Assembly: GCA_021807105.1 (NCBI GenBank)
Contig: JAKAPL010000002.1
Coordinates: 1 to 48,514, forward strand
Direction: 5' to 3'
DNA length: 48,514 nucleotides
Origin: Myxococcales bacterium
Lineage (GTDB): Bacteria > Myxococcota > Myxococcia > Myxococcales > JAKAPL01
In this document: one piece after another, positions 17,597 to 27,213 of the stretch
Numbering within the stretch: the first letter of the stretch is position 1
Layout: each line of letters begins with the position of its first letter
Program-made: the position numbers and the translations under genes
The notes under the pieces: model-generated
What the model saw: only the letters and a program-made list of their open reading frames with translations
Told to the model about the DNA's origin: nothing
Databases searched by the model: none

Positions 17597-18593
17597 GCTA
17601 GCATGGGCGGTGACCGACCCCGGCGTGAGCGTCGCGAGCGAAAAGACCGACCACTTCGACGGCGTCCGGTTTCACGACGCCCCCGTCTTCGCGCGCGGGG
17701 GGCGCCACCTGCTGCGCTGGCTCGTCACCCGGAGGCCGGGCGAGTGGCGGTCCGTCATGGACGCCTCGCCGGGCCCGCCCCCCCCGGAGCGCGTCGCCGG
17801 CTCCGGGCTGCGGGTCACGTTCGTGGGCCACGCGACCTTGCTCATCCAGACGGCGGGGCTGAACGTGCTGACGGATCCGATCTGGTCGGACCGGGCGAGC
17901 CCGGTCTCCTGGGCGGGGCCGAGGAGGAGGCGGCCCCCCGGCCTGCGCTTCGCCGATCTGCCGCCGATCGACCTCGTGCTCGTCTCCCACGATCACTACG
18001 ACCACCTGGATCTGCCGACGCTTCGGCGGCTCTCGGCGGCCTTCGCCCCGCGCGCGGTCACGGGGCTCGGCAACGCGCCGCGGCTCCAGGCGGCCGGGTT
18101 CCCCGGCGCGATCGAGTTGGACTGGTGGCAGGAGGTCGAGATCGCGAGCGGGGTGCGGCTCTGGGCGGTGCCCGCGCGCCACTTTTCGAGCCGCGGGCTC
18201 CACGACCGCAACCGGACGCTCTGGGCGGGCTTCGTGCTCCAGGGGCCGGGTGGATCCGTCCTCTTCGCGGGCGACACGGGCGCGGGGCCGCACTTCGCCG
18301 AGATTCGGCGGCGGCTCGGCCCTCCGCGGGCTGCGCTCCTGCCGATCGGAGCGTTCCGGCCCGAGTGGTTCATGGGCCCCGTTCACATGTCGCCGGCCGA
18401 CGCCGTCCAGGCGCAGCGCGACCTCGGCGCGGGTACGGCAATCGCCATGCACTTCGGCACCTTCCGCCTCGCGGACGACGGGCAGGACGAGCCGGTCGAG
18501 ACGCTCCATCGCGTGCTCGCCGGGGGCCCGCCCCCCGCGCCGCGCTTCTGGGTGCTCGGTTTCGGCGAGGGCCGGGATGTCCCGGAGCCGTGA
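17595..18593 (+). CDS. MBL-fold metallo-hydrolase (UlaG/NAPE-PLD-like)
   Basis: A beta-lactamase-fold hydrolase. It opens with [16 protein letters not shown], then [24 protein letters not shown], the metal motif SHDHYDHLD (His-x-His-x-Asp-His), [18 protein letters not shown] with the bridging Asp, and a late His in AIAMHFGTF. This set is typical of the L-ascorbate-6-phosphate lactonase/NAPE-PLD-like branch, which acts on phosphoester or lactone substrates; the substrate here is unknown. ATG 17595 overlaps the murA start codon; GTG at 17610 or 17625 is possible instead. Its 3' end is six bases from the convergent mutS. Confidence 0.88.
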   Translation: MLAWAVTDPGVSVASEKTDHFDGVRFHDAPVFARGGRHLLRWLVTRRPGEWRSVMDASPGPPPPERVAGSGLRVTFVGHATLLIQTAGLNVLTDPIWSDRASPVSWAGPRRRRPPGLRFADLPPIDLVLVSHDHYDHLDLPTLRRLSAAFAPRAVTGLGNAPRLQAAGFPGAIELDWWQEVEIASGVRLWAVPARHFSSRGLHDRNRTLWAGFVLQGPGGSVLFAGDTGAGPHFAEIRRRLGPPRAALLPIGAFRPEWFMGPVHMSPADAVQAQRDLGAGTAIAMHFGTFRLADDGQDEPVETLHRVLAGGPPPAPRFWVLGFGEGRDVPEP

Positions 18594-18599
18594 CGCCGG

Positions 18600-21365
18600 T
18601 TACCCCAGCCGCTTCTTCCAGGCCGCGAGGAAGTTCAGGGCTTGCAGCGGGGTGGTCGCGTCGAGGTCGAGCTCGCGAAGATCGCGCTCGAGGGGCGGCG
18701 GGGCCGGCGGCGGGGGGGAAAAGAGCGGGATCTGGGCGCTCGCCACGTGGGCGCGGGCCCGCTGGGCTCGGGCGAGCGACGGGTGGCCGCCCTCGTCCAA
18801 CTCGCCGCATTCGAGGTTGCCGAGGATCTGGTGGGCGCGCTGCACGACCGAGGGCGGCAGGCCGGCGAGCCTCGCGACCTCGATGCCGTAGCTGCGGCTC
18901 GCGCCTCCGTCCACGAGCTTGCGCAGGAAGACGATCCGGCCGCCGTCCTCACGCACGGCGAGCGAGGCGTTGCGCACGCGGGGGCGGTCGCGGGCGAGGT
19001 CGGTCAGCTCGTGGTAGTGGGTCGCGAAGAGCGTCCGCGCGCCGATCCGATCGTGCAGCTCCTCGGCGACGGCCCAGGCGATCGAGAGGCCGTCGAAGGT
19101 CGACGTGCCTCGGCCGATCTCGTCGAGGATCACGAGCGAGCGGGCGGTGGCCTCGCTCAGGATCTGCGCGGTCTCCGTCATCTCCACCATGAACGTCGAC
19201 TGGCCGCGGGCGAGGTTGTCGCTCGCCCCGACGCGGGTGAAGATCCGGTCGCAGCGGCCGATGCGCGCGCGGCGGGCGGGGACGAAGCTGCCGGCCTGGG
19301 CCAGCAGCGCGATGAGCGCGGTCTGGCGCAGCACGGTGCTCTTCCCGGCCATGTTGGGGCCGGTAAGGACGATGAGCTGGCAGCTCTTGCGGTCGAGGCG
19401 GAGGTCGTTCGGCACGAACGGCTCGCGGCCGAGGACCCGCTCGACGACGGGGTGGCGCCCCTCCTCGATCTCGAGTCCGTCCCCGTCGCCGACCTCCGGC
19501 CGCACGTAGCCGTACTCCGCCGCGGCGCGGGCCAGCGAGAGGAGCGCATCGAGGGTCGCGACGCCATCGGCCGCGGTCCGCAGCGCGGACAGCCGCGCGC
19601 AGACCTTCTCCCGCAGCTCCTCGAAGATCCGCGCCTCCAGGGTGAGCCGCCGCTCCTCGGCGGTCAGGACCTTCTCCTCGTAGGCCTTCAGCGCCTCGGT
19701 GACGAACCGCTCCCCGCCCGCGGTCGTCTGCCGGCGCACGTAATCCGGCGGCACGAGCTTCAGGTTCGGGGTGGTGACCTCCAGGTAGTAGCCGAAAACC
19801 TTGTTGAAGCGGATCTTGAGCGAGCCGATGCCGGTGCGCCGCCGCTCCTCGGTCTCCATCGCCGCGAGGGTCGCCTTGCTGTCCCGAGCGAGCGCGGACA
19901 GTTCGTCGATCCCGGCCGAGAAGCCCGCGCGGACGAAGCCGCCGTCCTTCACCGCGGGGGGGGGCTCATCGACGAGCGCACGGGAGAGAACCCCGGCGAG
20001 ATCGTCGAGTCCGTCGAGGCCGGCCCGCGCGGACGACAGCAGCCTGGCGGCCGGGGACCCAGCGCCCTCTCCCCCGCCCGGCGGGGGGAGCCGGGTGTCC
20101 CCCGCATCCCGGTGATCCCCCTGCAGACCGTCGAGGAGCCGGCGCAGCTCGGGGAGGCGAGAGAGCGAGTCGCCGAGCGCCCGCAGGTCGCGGGGGCCGC
20201 CCTGACCCAGCGCGAGCTTGCCCGCGAGCCGCTCGACGTCACGCACGCGGCGCAGCTCCGCGTGGAGCGCCTCGCGGGAGAGCGGCCGTGCGACTAGGAG
20301 CTCGATCGCGTCCAGCCGCTCGGTGATCTTGTCGAGGTCGAGCAGCGGCCGGAGGATCCAGTCGGCGAGCCGGCGTCCTCCCATCGCGGTCGCGGTCCGG
20401 TCGAGGACCGAGAGGAGCGAGCCTTCCCGCCCGCCGTCCCGCAGCGACCGCGTCAGCTCGAGGTTGCGGCGCGTGCTCTCGTCGAGGATCAGGAACTCGT
20501 AGGGGCGGTAGACCTCGACGCGATCGACGTGGGGGAGCGCCCGCCGCTGCGTCACGCTCGCGTAGCGGAGGACCGCGGCGCACGCCCCGGCGGCGAGGGC
20601 GGAGAGGCCCGGGGCATCGCGGCCGGCGAGCAGCGCGGCGTCGGACGGAGCGCCCGGCGCGGCCTCGATCGTCTTCGCCGCGGTCGGGTCGCCGGGGCCC
20701 GCGGGCGCGCGCGCGATCGCGGCGCCGAGGTCGGCGAACCGCTCCGCGGCGAGGCCCGGCGGGAGCAGGATCTCGGAGGGCGCGTGGCGCCACAGCTCGT
20801 CGTGGAGGGCGCCCTCGTCCTCGACCTCGGTCGCGAGCAGCCGCCCGGTCGAGAGGTCGAGGAAGGCGGCCCCGAAGCGGCCCGACGGATCCGCCTGGAC
20901 GCCGGCGAGGAAGCGCGCGGCGCGTGGATCGAGCAGCTCCTCGTCGAGGACCATGCCGGGGGTCACGACCCGCGTCACCTCGCGCCGGAAGAGCTTCGCG
21001 GAGGGGCCCGGCTCGTCGAGCTGGTCGCAGATGGCGACCTTGTGGCCGGCCGAGACGAGCCGGGCGACGTAGCCGCGCGCCGCGTGGTACGGGACGCCGC
21101 ACATGGGCACCCGGTCGTCGCCCTTGCTCCGGGAGGTGAGGGTGATGTCCAGGATCGCGGAGGCGGTCAACGCGTCTTCGAAGAAGAGCTCGTAGAAGTC
21201 GCCGAGCCGGAAGAGGAGGAGCGCGTCCGGGACCTGGGCCTTGATGTCCAGGTATTGGCGCATCATGGGGGTGGTGGGCGCGACCCCCTCGCTCTTGCCC
21301 TCCTCCCCGCCGGGGGAGAGGGCTGGGGCGAGGGGTCCCCGCGCCGGAGAGGGCTCCATGGCCAC
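18600..21365 (-). CDS. mutS: DNA mismatch repair protein MutS
   Basis: Recognises mismatches and small loops. 921 residues. The mismatch wedge motif is FYE at 57-59 (LFRLGDFYELFF). The ATPase domain has Walker A TGPNMAGKST near residue 670, then ARGQSTFMVEMTETA, Walker B VILDEIGRGTSTFDG, and FATHYHELTDLA. The N-terminus has an unusual 30-residue lead including PLAPALSPGG, encoded by a GC-rich palindrome (21298-21322), and a second palindrome (20065-20090) encodes a Pro/Gly-rich segment near residue 425. Both look like REP-type insertions tolerated in loops. No mutL is nearby. An internal Met (residues 34-35) would give a more typical N-terminus. Confidence 0.96.
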   Translation of the reverse strand: MAMEPSPARGPLAPALSPGGEEGKSEGVAPTTPMMRQYLDIKAQVPDALLLFRLGDFYELFFEDALTASAILDITLTSRSKGDDRVPMCGVPYHAARGYVARLVSAGHKVAICDQLDEPGPSAKLFRREVTRVVTPGMVLDEELLDPRAARFLAGVQADPSGRFGAAFLDLSTGRLLATEVEDEGALHDELWRHAPSEILLPPGLAAERFADLGAAIARAPAGPGDPTAAKTIEAAPGAPSDAALLAGRDAPGLSALAAGACAAVLRYASVTQRRALPHVDRVEVYRPYEFLILDESTRRNLELTRSLRDGGREGSLLSVLDRTATAMGGRRLADWILRPLLDLDKITERLDAIELLVARPLSREALHAELRRVRDVERLAGKLALGQGGPRDLRALGDSLSRLPELRRLLDGLQGDHRDAGDTRLPPPGGGEGAGSPAARLLSSARAGLDGLDDLAGVLSRALVDEPPPAVKDGGFVRAGFSAGIDELSALARDSKATLAAMETEERRRTGIGSLKIRFNKVFGYYLEVTTPNLKLVPPDYVRRQTTAGGERFVTEALKAYEEKVLTAEERRLTLEARIFEELREKVCARLSALRTAADGVATLDALLSLARAAAEYGYVRPEVGDGDGLEIEEGRHPVVERVLGREPFVPNDLRLDRKSCQLIVLTGPNMAGKSTVLRQTALIALLAQAGSFVPARRARIGRCDRIFTRVGASDNLARGQSTFMVEMTETAQILSEATARSLVILDEIGRGTSTFDGLSIAWAVAEELHDRIGARTLFATHYHELTDLARDRPRVRNASLAVREDGGRIVFLRKLVDGGASRSYGIEVARLAGLPPSVVQRAHQILGNLECGELDEGGHPSLARAQRARAHVASAQIPLFSPPPPAPPPLERDLRELDLDATTPLQALNFLAAWKKRLG
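20065..20090. repeat. GC-rich palindrome inside mutS (copy 1)
   Basis: Near-perfect dyad of the form CTCCCCCGCC / GGCGGGGGGAG preceded by CCCT. It shares CCCTCTCCCCCG with the reverse complement of 21298-21322. It is read in frame as a Pro/Gly-rich insert in the MutS lever region. Confidence 0.55.
21298..21322. repeat. GC-rich palindrome inside mutS start region (copy 2)
   Basis: Dyad of the form CCCTCCTCCCC-GCC-GGGGGAGAGGG. Read on the minus strand it encodes PALSPGGEEG, the peptide signature of a palindromic repeat seen in many GC-rich genomes ('PLTPALSPGG'). It lies in the poorly conserved N-terminal lead of MutS. Confidence 0.6.
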
Positions 21366-21526
21366 GGGCGCGGAGGTTAGCAGAGGTGGAGGCGGCGTGA
21401 TAGGCTTCCAAGACTCCGAGGTGAACCGTCACGATCCGTGAAGCCTTCAAAGACCTGGCGAGGCTGCGCCAGATCTCGCTCATCGTCGTCCGCCACGGTT
21501 TCGGAGAGTGGCTCGCCCGGGCGCGG

Positions 21527-23131
21527 GTGAAGGACCGCGTCGGGATCGCCGAGAGCGAGGGCGCGCCGGCTCCCGAGGTCGGGCGTCCATCGACCGCGCG
21601 CCGGTTCCGCGAGCTGCTCGCTGACCTCGGCCCGACGTTCATCAAGATGGGCCAGGTCCTCTCGACCCGCGCCGACATCCTCCCCGCGGAGTACGTCGAG
21701 GAGCTCTCCCACCTCCAGGACGCGGCGTCGCCGATCCCAGTCGAGACGGTCCGCAGAGAGATCGCGCGAGGCCTCGGCAGGCCGTGGGACGAGGCGTTCG
21801 CCTCGATCGACGAGGCGCCGCTCGCCTCCGCCTCGATCGCCCAGGTCCACCGCGGCCGCACGCGGGCAGGCGAGGACGTGGCCGTCAAGGTCCAGCGTCC
21901 GGAGATTCGCGAGCAGATCGAGACCGACCTCGACCTGCTCTACTACCTGGCGAAGCTTCTGGAGGCTGCCGTCGAGGAGGTCGGCGTCTACACGCCATCC
22001 GGGATCGTCGAGGAGTTCGACCGGGCCATCCACGAGGAGCTGGACTTCGAGAACGAGGCGAAGAACCTCCGGGCGTTCGCCGAGGCGAACCGCGAGCGGC
22101 CTTACCTCGTCATCCCGCGGGTCTACGACGAGCTGTCCAGCCGCACCGTCCTGACGATGCAGTTTCTCGCCGGCACCAAGATCACCGACGTGCGGGACGA
22201 GCTGTTTCCGCGGACGGAGCTCGCCAAGCTCATCGTCCAGGAGGCCTTCCACCAACTCTTCTCGGACGGCCTCTTCCACGCCGACCCCCACCCGGGGAAC
22301 CTCCTCGTCCTGCCCGGCCGCCGGGTCGCGATGCTCGACTTCGGCCTCGTCGGGCGCCTGACCGCGGGGATGCAGCAGACGCTCGTCATGCTGACTCTCG
22401 CCGTCGCGCTCGGCGATCCCGACACGGTGGCGCGGGTCGTCTACCGCATCGGCATCCCGGACACGCGCACGAACCTCGCCGCCTTCAAGGGCGACATCGC
22501 CACCCTGCTCGGCCGCTACCTGGGCCGGCGGCTCGACCAGATCGACGCGGGGTCGCTGCTGCGGGATCTGCTGGATCTCGCGGTCCGCTACCGCATCCGG
22601 ATCCCGCGCGAGTACGCGCTCCTCTCGCGCGCATCGGTCGCCACCGAGGGGATCATCCGGCAGCTCGACCCGAAGCTCGACATCGCGGCGTCGGTGCTCC
22701 CGTACGTGCGGGAGATCCTCTTCGGGAGGCTCGCGCCGACCTCGCTCCAAGGGGGGCTGTTGCGCGGGGCGCTGCGGCTCCAGGAGTTTGCCCAGGACGT
22801 GCCGGTCCAGCTCTCCCAGATCCTGATGGACATGGAGGGTGGCAAGCTCGTGGTCAACGTCCAGGGGCGGCAGCTCGACGAGCTGGCCGACGCGGTCCGC
22901 CGGCTCGCGGTCGTCCTGATGTCCGGGATGCTCGGCGCGGCGCTCGTGGTGGGCGCGTTCATCAGCGTCTCCCGCCGGGAGTGGTCGTTCCACGGCGTCC
23001 CGGTGCTCGGCGCCATCGCCGTCGCCCTCGCGGCCATGCTCTTCGGGGCGGTGGGCACATGGTACTTCGTCGTCGTGCGCTTGAAGAAGATCCGGCTCGC
23101 CGGCTGGCTGCGCCGCCCGCGGCGTCCGTGA
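21527..23131 (+). CDS. UbiB/ABC1-family atypical kinase
   Basis: Member of the ABC1/ADCK/UbiB family, linked to ubiquinone/isoprenoid quinone synthesis in bacteria. Visible landmarks: the KxGQ motif in LGPTFIKMGQVLSTRADILP, ASASIAQVHRG with the Ala-rich loop in place of the kinase P-loop, AVKVQRP with the ATP Lys, FHADPHPGN (catalytic-loop equivalent) and MLDFGLVGRL (DFG). Two TM segments near the C-terminus (about 465-485 and 495-515) place it in the membrane. GTG 21527 is the first conventional start, but family-like residues (IREAFKDLARLRQI) continue in frame back to about 21431 without any ATG, GTG or TTG. The gene ends three bases from the convergent propeller/helical-repeat gene. Confidence 0.92.
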   Translation: MKDRVGIAESEGAPAPEVGRPSTARRFRELLADLGPTFIKMGQVLSTRADILPAEYVEELSHLQDAASPIPVETVRREIARGLGRPWDEAFASIDEAPLASASIAQVHRGRTRAGEDVAVKVQRPEIREQIETDLDLLYYLAKLLEAAVEEVGVYTPSGIVEEFDRAIHEELDFENEAKNLRAFAEANRERPYLVIPRVYDELSSRTVLTMQFLAGTKITDVRDELFPRTELAKLIVQEAFHQLFSDGLFHADPHPGNLLVLPGRRVAMLDFGLVGRLTAGMQQTLVMLTLAVALGDPDTVARVVYRIGIPDTRTNLAAFKGDIATLLGRYLGRRLDQIDAGSLLRDLLDLAVRYRIRIPREYALLSRASVATEGIIRQLDPKLDIAASVLPYVREILFGRLAPTSLQGGLLRGALRLQEFAQDVPVQLSQILMDMEGGKLVVNVQGRQLDELADAVRRLAVVLMSGMLGAALVVGAFISVSRREWSFHGVPVLGAIAVALAAMLFGAVGTWYFVVVRLKKIRLAGWLRRPRRP

Positions 23132-23134
23132 GCC

Positions 23135-26100
23135 TTACGGGCGCGCCGCCCGCTCGACCGGGGCGGGAGAAGTGAGGACCAGGGCGATCTCGAACCAGCG
23201 CTGCCAGCGGCGAAAGGCGGGATCCTGCCGGGACGCGAGGGTGGCGAGGGCGGCGCGCAGCCGGATCGGCACGTCGAAGGGGACGGGCACGCCTTCGAGG
23301 GTCGCGAGCTCGGCGCCGAGCCAGAGCGCGTCGAGCTGCGCGGGCCCCAGCGGGGTGCCGGTGCGGCGTTCGAGGTCGTCCGCGCGGGCGAGCGCGTCGC
23401 CGGACCAGCGGGCGGCGGCGGCGAGGTCGCCGCGCCGGCCCGCGCCGGCGGCGAGACGCGCGTCGACGAGCGCGAGCGCTTCGAGGTCCTCGTCGTGGCC
23501 GGAGGCACGCAGGCGTTCGAGCCATTGCCCGCGGAGCTCTTCGAGCACCCGGGTGGCGTCGCCGAACCGGCCGAGGGCAAGGTCGGCGTTCGCCTCGAGG
23601 CCCAAGACCGCGCGCCGATCGCGGCGGAGCGCCGCGGCCGGCTTCGTGCGGGTCCCGCCGAGCGCCGCGGCGATCGCCGGATCGGCGAGCGCGCGCTTCA
23701 CCTCCGCGATGTCGGCGAGGGTGCGCTCGGGCTTGCCGGCGCCGAGGGCGGCTGCCGCGTGCCCGAGGAGGGCGCCGACCCGGTTGCGGCCGGCACGGCC
23801 GCCGCCGGACGGCAGGAGCGGCAGCTCCGCGTCATAGAGGGAGAGGGCGCGGGCGAACCTTCCCGCCGCGAGGTGGTAGAGGCCCGCCCGATCGAGGGCG
23901 AGGACGCGGAACCCGGCGAGGGCAGGCGAGGCGTCAACCTCGGCGAGCGCCCGATCCGCGGTCTCCGCCGCGTCGGCGTCGTGCCCGATGTGGAAGAGGT
24001 CGCGGGCGCGGGCGAGGTGGGCCGCGAGGCTCGCCGCGCCGTCCGGGTAGGGGAGCTTCTCGCGGTCGTCGAGGTGCGCGAGGGCGATTCGGTAATTCCC
24101 GACCGTCGTGTGCAGGAGGCCGAGCTGGCTCTCGACCATCGCCTGGTAGCGGGGGTTCTTCTCCGACAGCTCGAGGGCGACGAGGAGGTGGGTGTCGGCG
24201 CGTTCGGCGTCGCGCACGTCGTGCGAGCGCCGAAAGACGTCGATCAGGATCGAGCCGTAGAGCGCCTGGGCCGCGCGCGCGCCGTGGAGGGTCGCCCACT
24301 CGGACCGCAACAGCGAGAGCGCTTGCTGCTTCGCCCGGGCGTGCTCGGCGTCCGGCAGACCCGGCAGCGCGCGGGCGAGCAGGTAGGCGCGGGCGAAGGC
24401 GACGAGAGCGGCGGGCGGCGAGTCGGGGCGGTGCCGCCACTCGGCGGCGAGGGCGGCGGGACTCTCCCCCGCGCGCAGCCGGAGATCGAGCGACTCGACG
24501 AGGCTCTCGAGCGACCCGGTCCGCTCGAAGACTCGATCGAAGTCGGCCCGCGCGGCGCCCGGCTTGCCCTCGGCCAGCCGCCGGAACGCGCGGCCCACGA
24601 GCGCCCGGCGAAAAAGGCGTACGGCGCGGCGCCGCTCGGTGGTCCCGGCCGGCACGTCGTTCAGGTAGCGCGTCGCGACGGCCTCGATCACCGGGTCGGC
24701 CCCCACCTCCTCCGCCCGCGCCAGCCCTTCGAGGACGACGGCCCGCCGGCGGTCCGGCCCGGCGGCGCTCCGGTAGAGCGCGAGCAGGGCGGCCGTCGCC
24801 TCGGGCGGGGGATCCGCGTCCCGGATCGCGAGCACCGTCCGGCCGAGCGCGAGGGCGAACGAGAGCTCCGAGCCCGGCGGCGCCAGGGACTGCTCCCGGA
24901 CGAGCGTCGCGGCGGCGGCGTCCCACGACCGGCCCCGGACGAGCGCGTGGACGGCCGCGCGGGCGTAATCGAGCCGCGCGTCCGCCGGCAATCCCATGTC
25001 CGCGGCGAGCCGGAGGCAGACACGGGTGAGGTTGGCGCGGTCGTCGAGGGCGCGATAGAGCGCGTCCGCCCCCTCGGCGTACAGCTCGATCACCGACCGA
25101 GGCGTGCCCTCGTCGACGCCGGCGGCTTCGAGCTCGCGGCGCGCGGCGCCGAAGTCGCCGAGGGAGAGCGAGATCTCGGCACGGACGACGTGGGAGAGCG
25201 TGACGGCGGCAGGTGAATCGCCGGCTCCGGGCGCGAGGTCCTGGAACCGGCGGCGGGCCTGCGGGACGAAGTCGGCAATCGCCCGGCCGCGCTCCATCTC
25301 GCGCCTCGCCCGGCGCTGCGCGACGAGCGCGAGGAGCGGGCGCGAGAGGCCCTTGCTCCGCGGGTCCGGCAGGGTCTCCAGGCGACGCGCGTAGAAGGCG
25401 GCCGCGTCGAAGTCGCCCTCGTTTAGGTGCAGCCGCGCGAGCCGGACCAGCAGCAGGCGCCGGGCCTCCACGTCCCGCGTGAGGGACAAGAGATGGCGGT
25501 AGAGCAGGAGCTGCTCCGCCCGGCCGTCGGCGAGGTCGATCTCCTCGCGGACGCGGGCGGCGTCCCAGTCCTCGGGGATCTCCCCGCCCGGGGGGAGGTC
25601 GTAGACGGCGAGGCCGGCGCCGTGCGAGCAGGTCGCGGTGAGCTTCCCGGCCGTGAGCGCCGGGTACCGGCAGTCCCAGGAGCCATCGGTGAGCTGTTGC
25701 GGCGCCGTCGCCGAGGCGATCGCGGGCGCGTCGTCCCGATCGGCGGGGAAGGGCACCCGGAAGAGCACCCCGTGGTCCGAGGCGTCGGTGGTGCCGTCGT
25801 GGTTGCTGTCGGTCATGAACTGGACGAAGTAGAGCCAGCGGCCGTCCAGGGAGAACGAAGGTTCGCCGCTCACCCCGGGCAGATCGAGGGCGATCGACAC
25901 CGCGTCGCCGCCGCGGTCGAGGCGCAGCGCCTCGAGGTGGGGCGCGGCGTGGGCGGCGAAGGCCGGGCCGACCGACGCGGTGTCCCGCGCCACGGGGACG
26001 AAGACGAGCCACCGGCCGCCCGGGGAGATCGCTGGGCTCGTCAAGTTGCGGGAGAAGCGGGGCCGGGCGGACAGGCGGCTGCCGACGGTCACATCGAGCA

Positions 26101-26620
26101 GGGCGAGGTTGCCTTCGATCGATTCCCGTGAGAGGAGCAGCAGGCGGGTCGGGTCGATCCAGGCCGCCTGCAACGCGGAGAACGATCCGGGCAGGCAGCG
26201 CCGATCCCCTCCGGCCGGGAGGTCGCGGACGCAGAGCTGGCCGGTCGCCGTGTCGCGATACGAGAGGTAGGCGAGCCGCCGGCCGTCCGGGGAGATCCGC
26301 GGCGCGTCGACGTCCGCGTCCTCGTCGAACAGCCGCGCCGACCGGCCGTCTTCGACGTCCTCGGCGTAGATTTCGTTCATCGTGGCGAGGTTGCCGACGT
26401 AATAGAGCGTCTGCCCATCCGGCGAGAGCTGCCCGAGGAACTGGTCGCCGTCGCCGGCCGTCAGCCGGTCGGGGCGGGCGACGCCGTCCGCGACCTCGTC
26501 ATCCTGGCCGAAGGCCGCGGAGGCCGGGAGCGCGAGCGAGACGACCGTCGCGGCGAGGAGCAGGCCGGTGGCCGCCGCCCGCCGCGAGGAGGATCCGTCC
26601 CCTGGGCCCCCTCGCCGCAC
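23135..26620 (-). CDS. Secreted PD40 beta-propeller plus helical-repeat protein
   Basis: About 1,160 residues, exported by a signal peptide (TGLLLAATVVSLALPASA). The first third has TolB-like PD40 propeller motifs: GQLSPDGQTLYYVGN, PRISPDGRRLAYLSY, PAISPGGRWLVFVPV and PSFSLDGRWLYFVQF. The rest is Ala/Leu/Arg-rich and helical with a TPR-like rhythm (for example YHLAAGRFARALSLYDAELPLL and NYRIALAHLD). TolB-like propellers work in the periplasm as binding platforms. It is third in a minus-strand run behind a YdbL-like lipoprotein and a YdbH-like AsmA protein. GTG 26620 gives the best signal peptide; a GTG at 26689 overlapping the upstream stop (GTGTTGA) would couple translation but adds 23 polar residues. 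Confidence 0.8.
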   Translation of the reverse strand: MRRGGPGDGSSSRRAAATGLLLAATVVSLALPASAAFGQDDEVADGVARPDRLTAGDGDQFLGQLSPDGQTLYYVGNLATMNEIYAEDVEDGRSARLFDEDADVDAPRISPDGRRLAYLSYRDTATGQLCVRDLPAGGDRRCLPGSFSALQAAWIDPTRLLLLSRESIEGNLALLDVTVGSRLSARPRFSRNLTSPAISPGGRWLVFVPVARDTASVGPAFAAHAAPHLEALRLDRGGDAVSIALDLPGVSGEPSFSLDGRWLYFVQFMTDSNHDGTTDASDHGVLFRVPFPADRDDAPAIASATAPQQLTDGSWDCRYPALTAGKLTATCSHGAGLAVYDLPPGGEIPEDWDAARVREEIDLADGRAEQLLLYRHLLSLTRDVEARRLLLVRLARLHLNEGDFDAAAFYARRLETLPDPRSKGLSRPLLALVAQRRARREMERGRAIADFVPQARRRFQDLAPGAGDSPAAVTLSHVVRAEISLSLGDFGAARRELEAAGVDEGTPRSVIELYAEGADALYRALDDRANLTRVCLRLAADMGLPADARLDYARAAVHALVRGRSWDAAAATLVREQSLAPPGSELSFALALGRTVLAIRDADPPPEATAALLALYRSAAGPDRRRAVVLEGLARAEEVGADPVIEAVATRYLNDVPAGTTERRRAVRLFRRALVGRAFRRLAEGKPGAARADFDRVFERTGSLESLVESLDLRLRAGESPAALAAEWRHRPDSPPAALVAFARAYLLARALPGLPDAEHARAKQQALSLLRSEWATLHGARAAQALYGSILIDVFRRSHDVRDAERADTHLLVALELSEKNPRYQAMVESQLGLLHTTVGNYRIALAHLDDREKLPYPDGAASLAAHLARARDLFHIGHDADAAETADRALAEVDASPALAGFRVLALDRAGLYHLAAGRFARALSLYDAELPLLPSGGGRAGRNRVGALLGHAAAALGAGKPERTLADIAEVKRALADPAIAAALGGTRTKPAAALRRDRRAVLGLEANADLALGRFGDATRVLEELRGQWLERLRASGHDEDLEALALVDARLAAGAGRRGDLAAAARWSGDALARADDLERRTGTPLGPAQLDALWLGAELATLEGVPVPFDVPIRLRAALATLASRQDPAFRRWQRWFEIALVLTSPAPVERAARP

Positions 26621-26682
26621 CTCGTCTCGGCGGGAGCCTCGCCGAACCTTCGCGCGGCCCGCGCAGCCTCGGCGGCCGTCGA

Positions 26683-27213
26683 TCAACACCGCTTGGCCTC
26701 CCAGCCGCCGTCGTCCCGCTGGATCCAGCCGCCGCAGATGACCCCCTCGGCGTGGAGCTTTACCCAGAGATGGCGGAGCGCCGCCTCCGAGACCTCCGGC
26801 CGCTCCTCGTGCAGCCAGCGCCAGAGCTCGGCGCGGGCGCGGTTCACCCGTTCCACGAGCAGCACCGCCTCCCTCCGATCGACGGCGCCGTGACACGCCT
26901 TCGGCGTCGCGACGATGAACCCGTCTCGCGCCTCGCCCCAGCAGTGCTGCGCGAGCAGCCCGTCGACCCGGTCGGCGTCGGTCATCCCTGTCCGCTCGAC
27001 GATGGGCGGCGCCGCGATGCCGAGCGCCTCGAGCTGCGCCGGCGTCAGGGGAACGGGGTGCGGCACGATCGCCGCTCGCGCGAGCTTCTCCTCCAACTCG
27101 GGGAACGATCCGCCCGCCTGTTCCTCGAGGACGGTGGCGCGATCGACGACGACGAACTCCGGCGCGGGGATGCAGGCGAGGGAGAATGGCAAGAGCAGGA
27201 GCAGCGGCTTCAT
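26683..27213 (-). CDS. YdbL-like (DUF1318) lipoprotein
   Basis: A 176-residue lipoprotein: MKPLLLLLPFSLAC ends in the lipobox, with Cys14 as the lipid-modified residue. The C-terminal 80 residues have the DUF1318 pattern: DGFIVATPKACHGAVDRREAVLLVERVNRARAELWRWL, then EALRHLWVKLHAEG and a final WI-DDGGW. In E. coli the DUF1318 protein YdbL is encoded with the AsmA-like YdbH and the small lipoprotein YnbE. Here the protein is itself a lipoprotein, and there is no separate ynbE, so it may combine the two roles. Its start ATG overlaps the stop of the YdbH-like gene by four bases. Extra cysteines at several points could form disulfides. Confidence 0.75.
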   Translation of the reverse strand: MKPLLLLLPFSLACIPAPEFVVVDRATVLEEQAGGSFPELEEKLARAAIVPHPVPLTPAQLEALGIAAPPIVERTGMTDADRVDGLLAQHCWGEARDGFIVATPKACHGAVDRREAVLLVERVNRARAELWRWLHEERPEVSEAALRHLWVKLHAEGVICGGWIQRDDGGWEAKRC

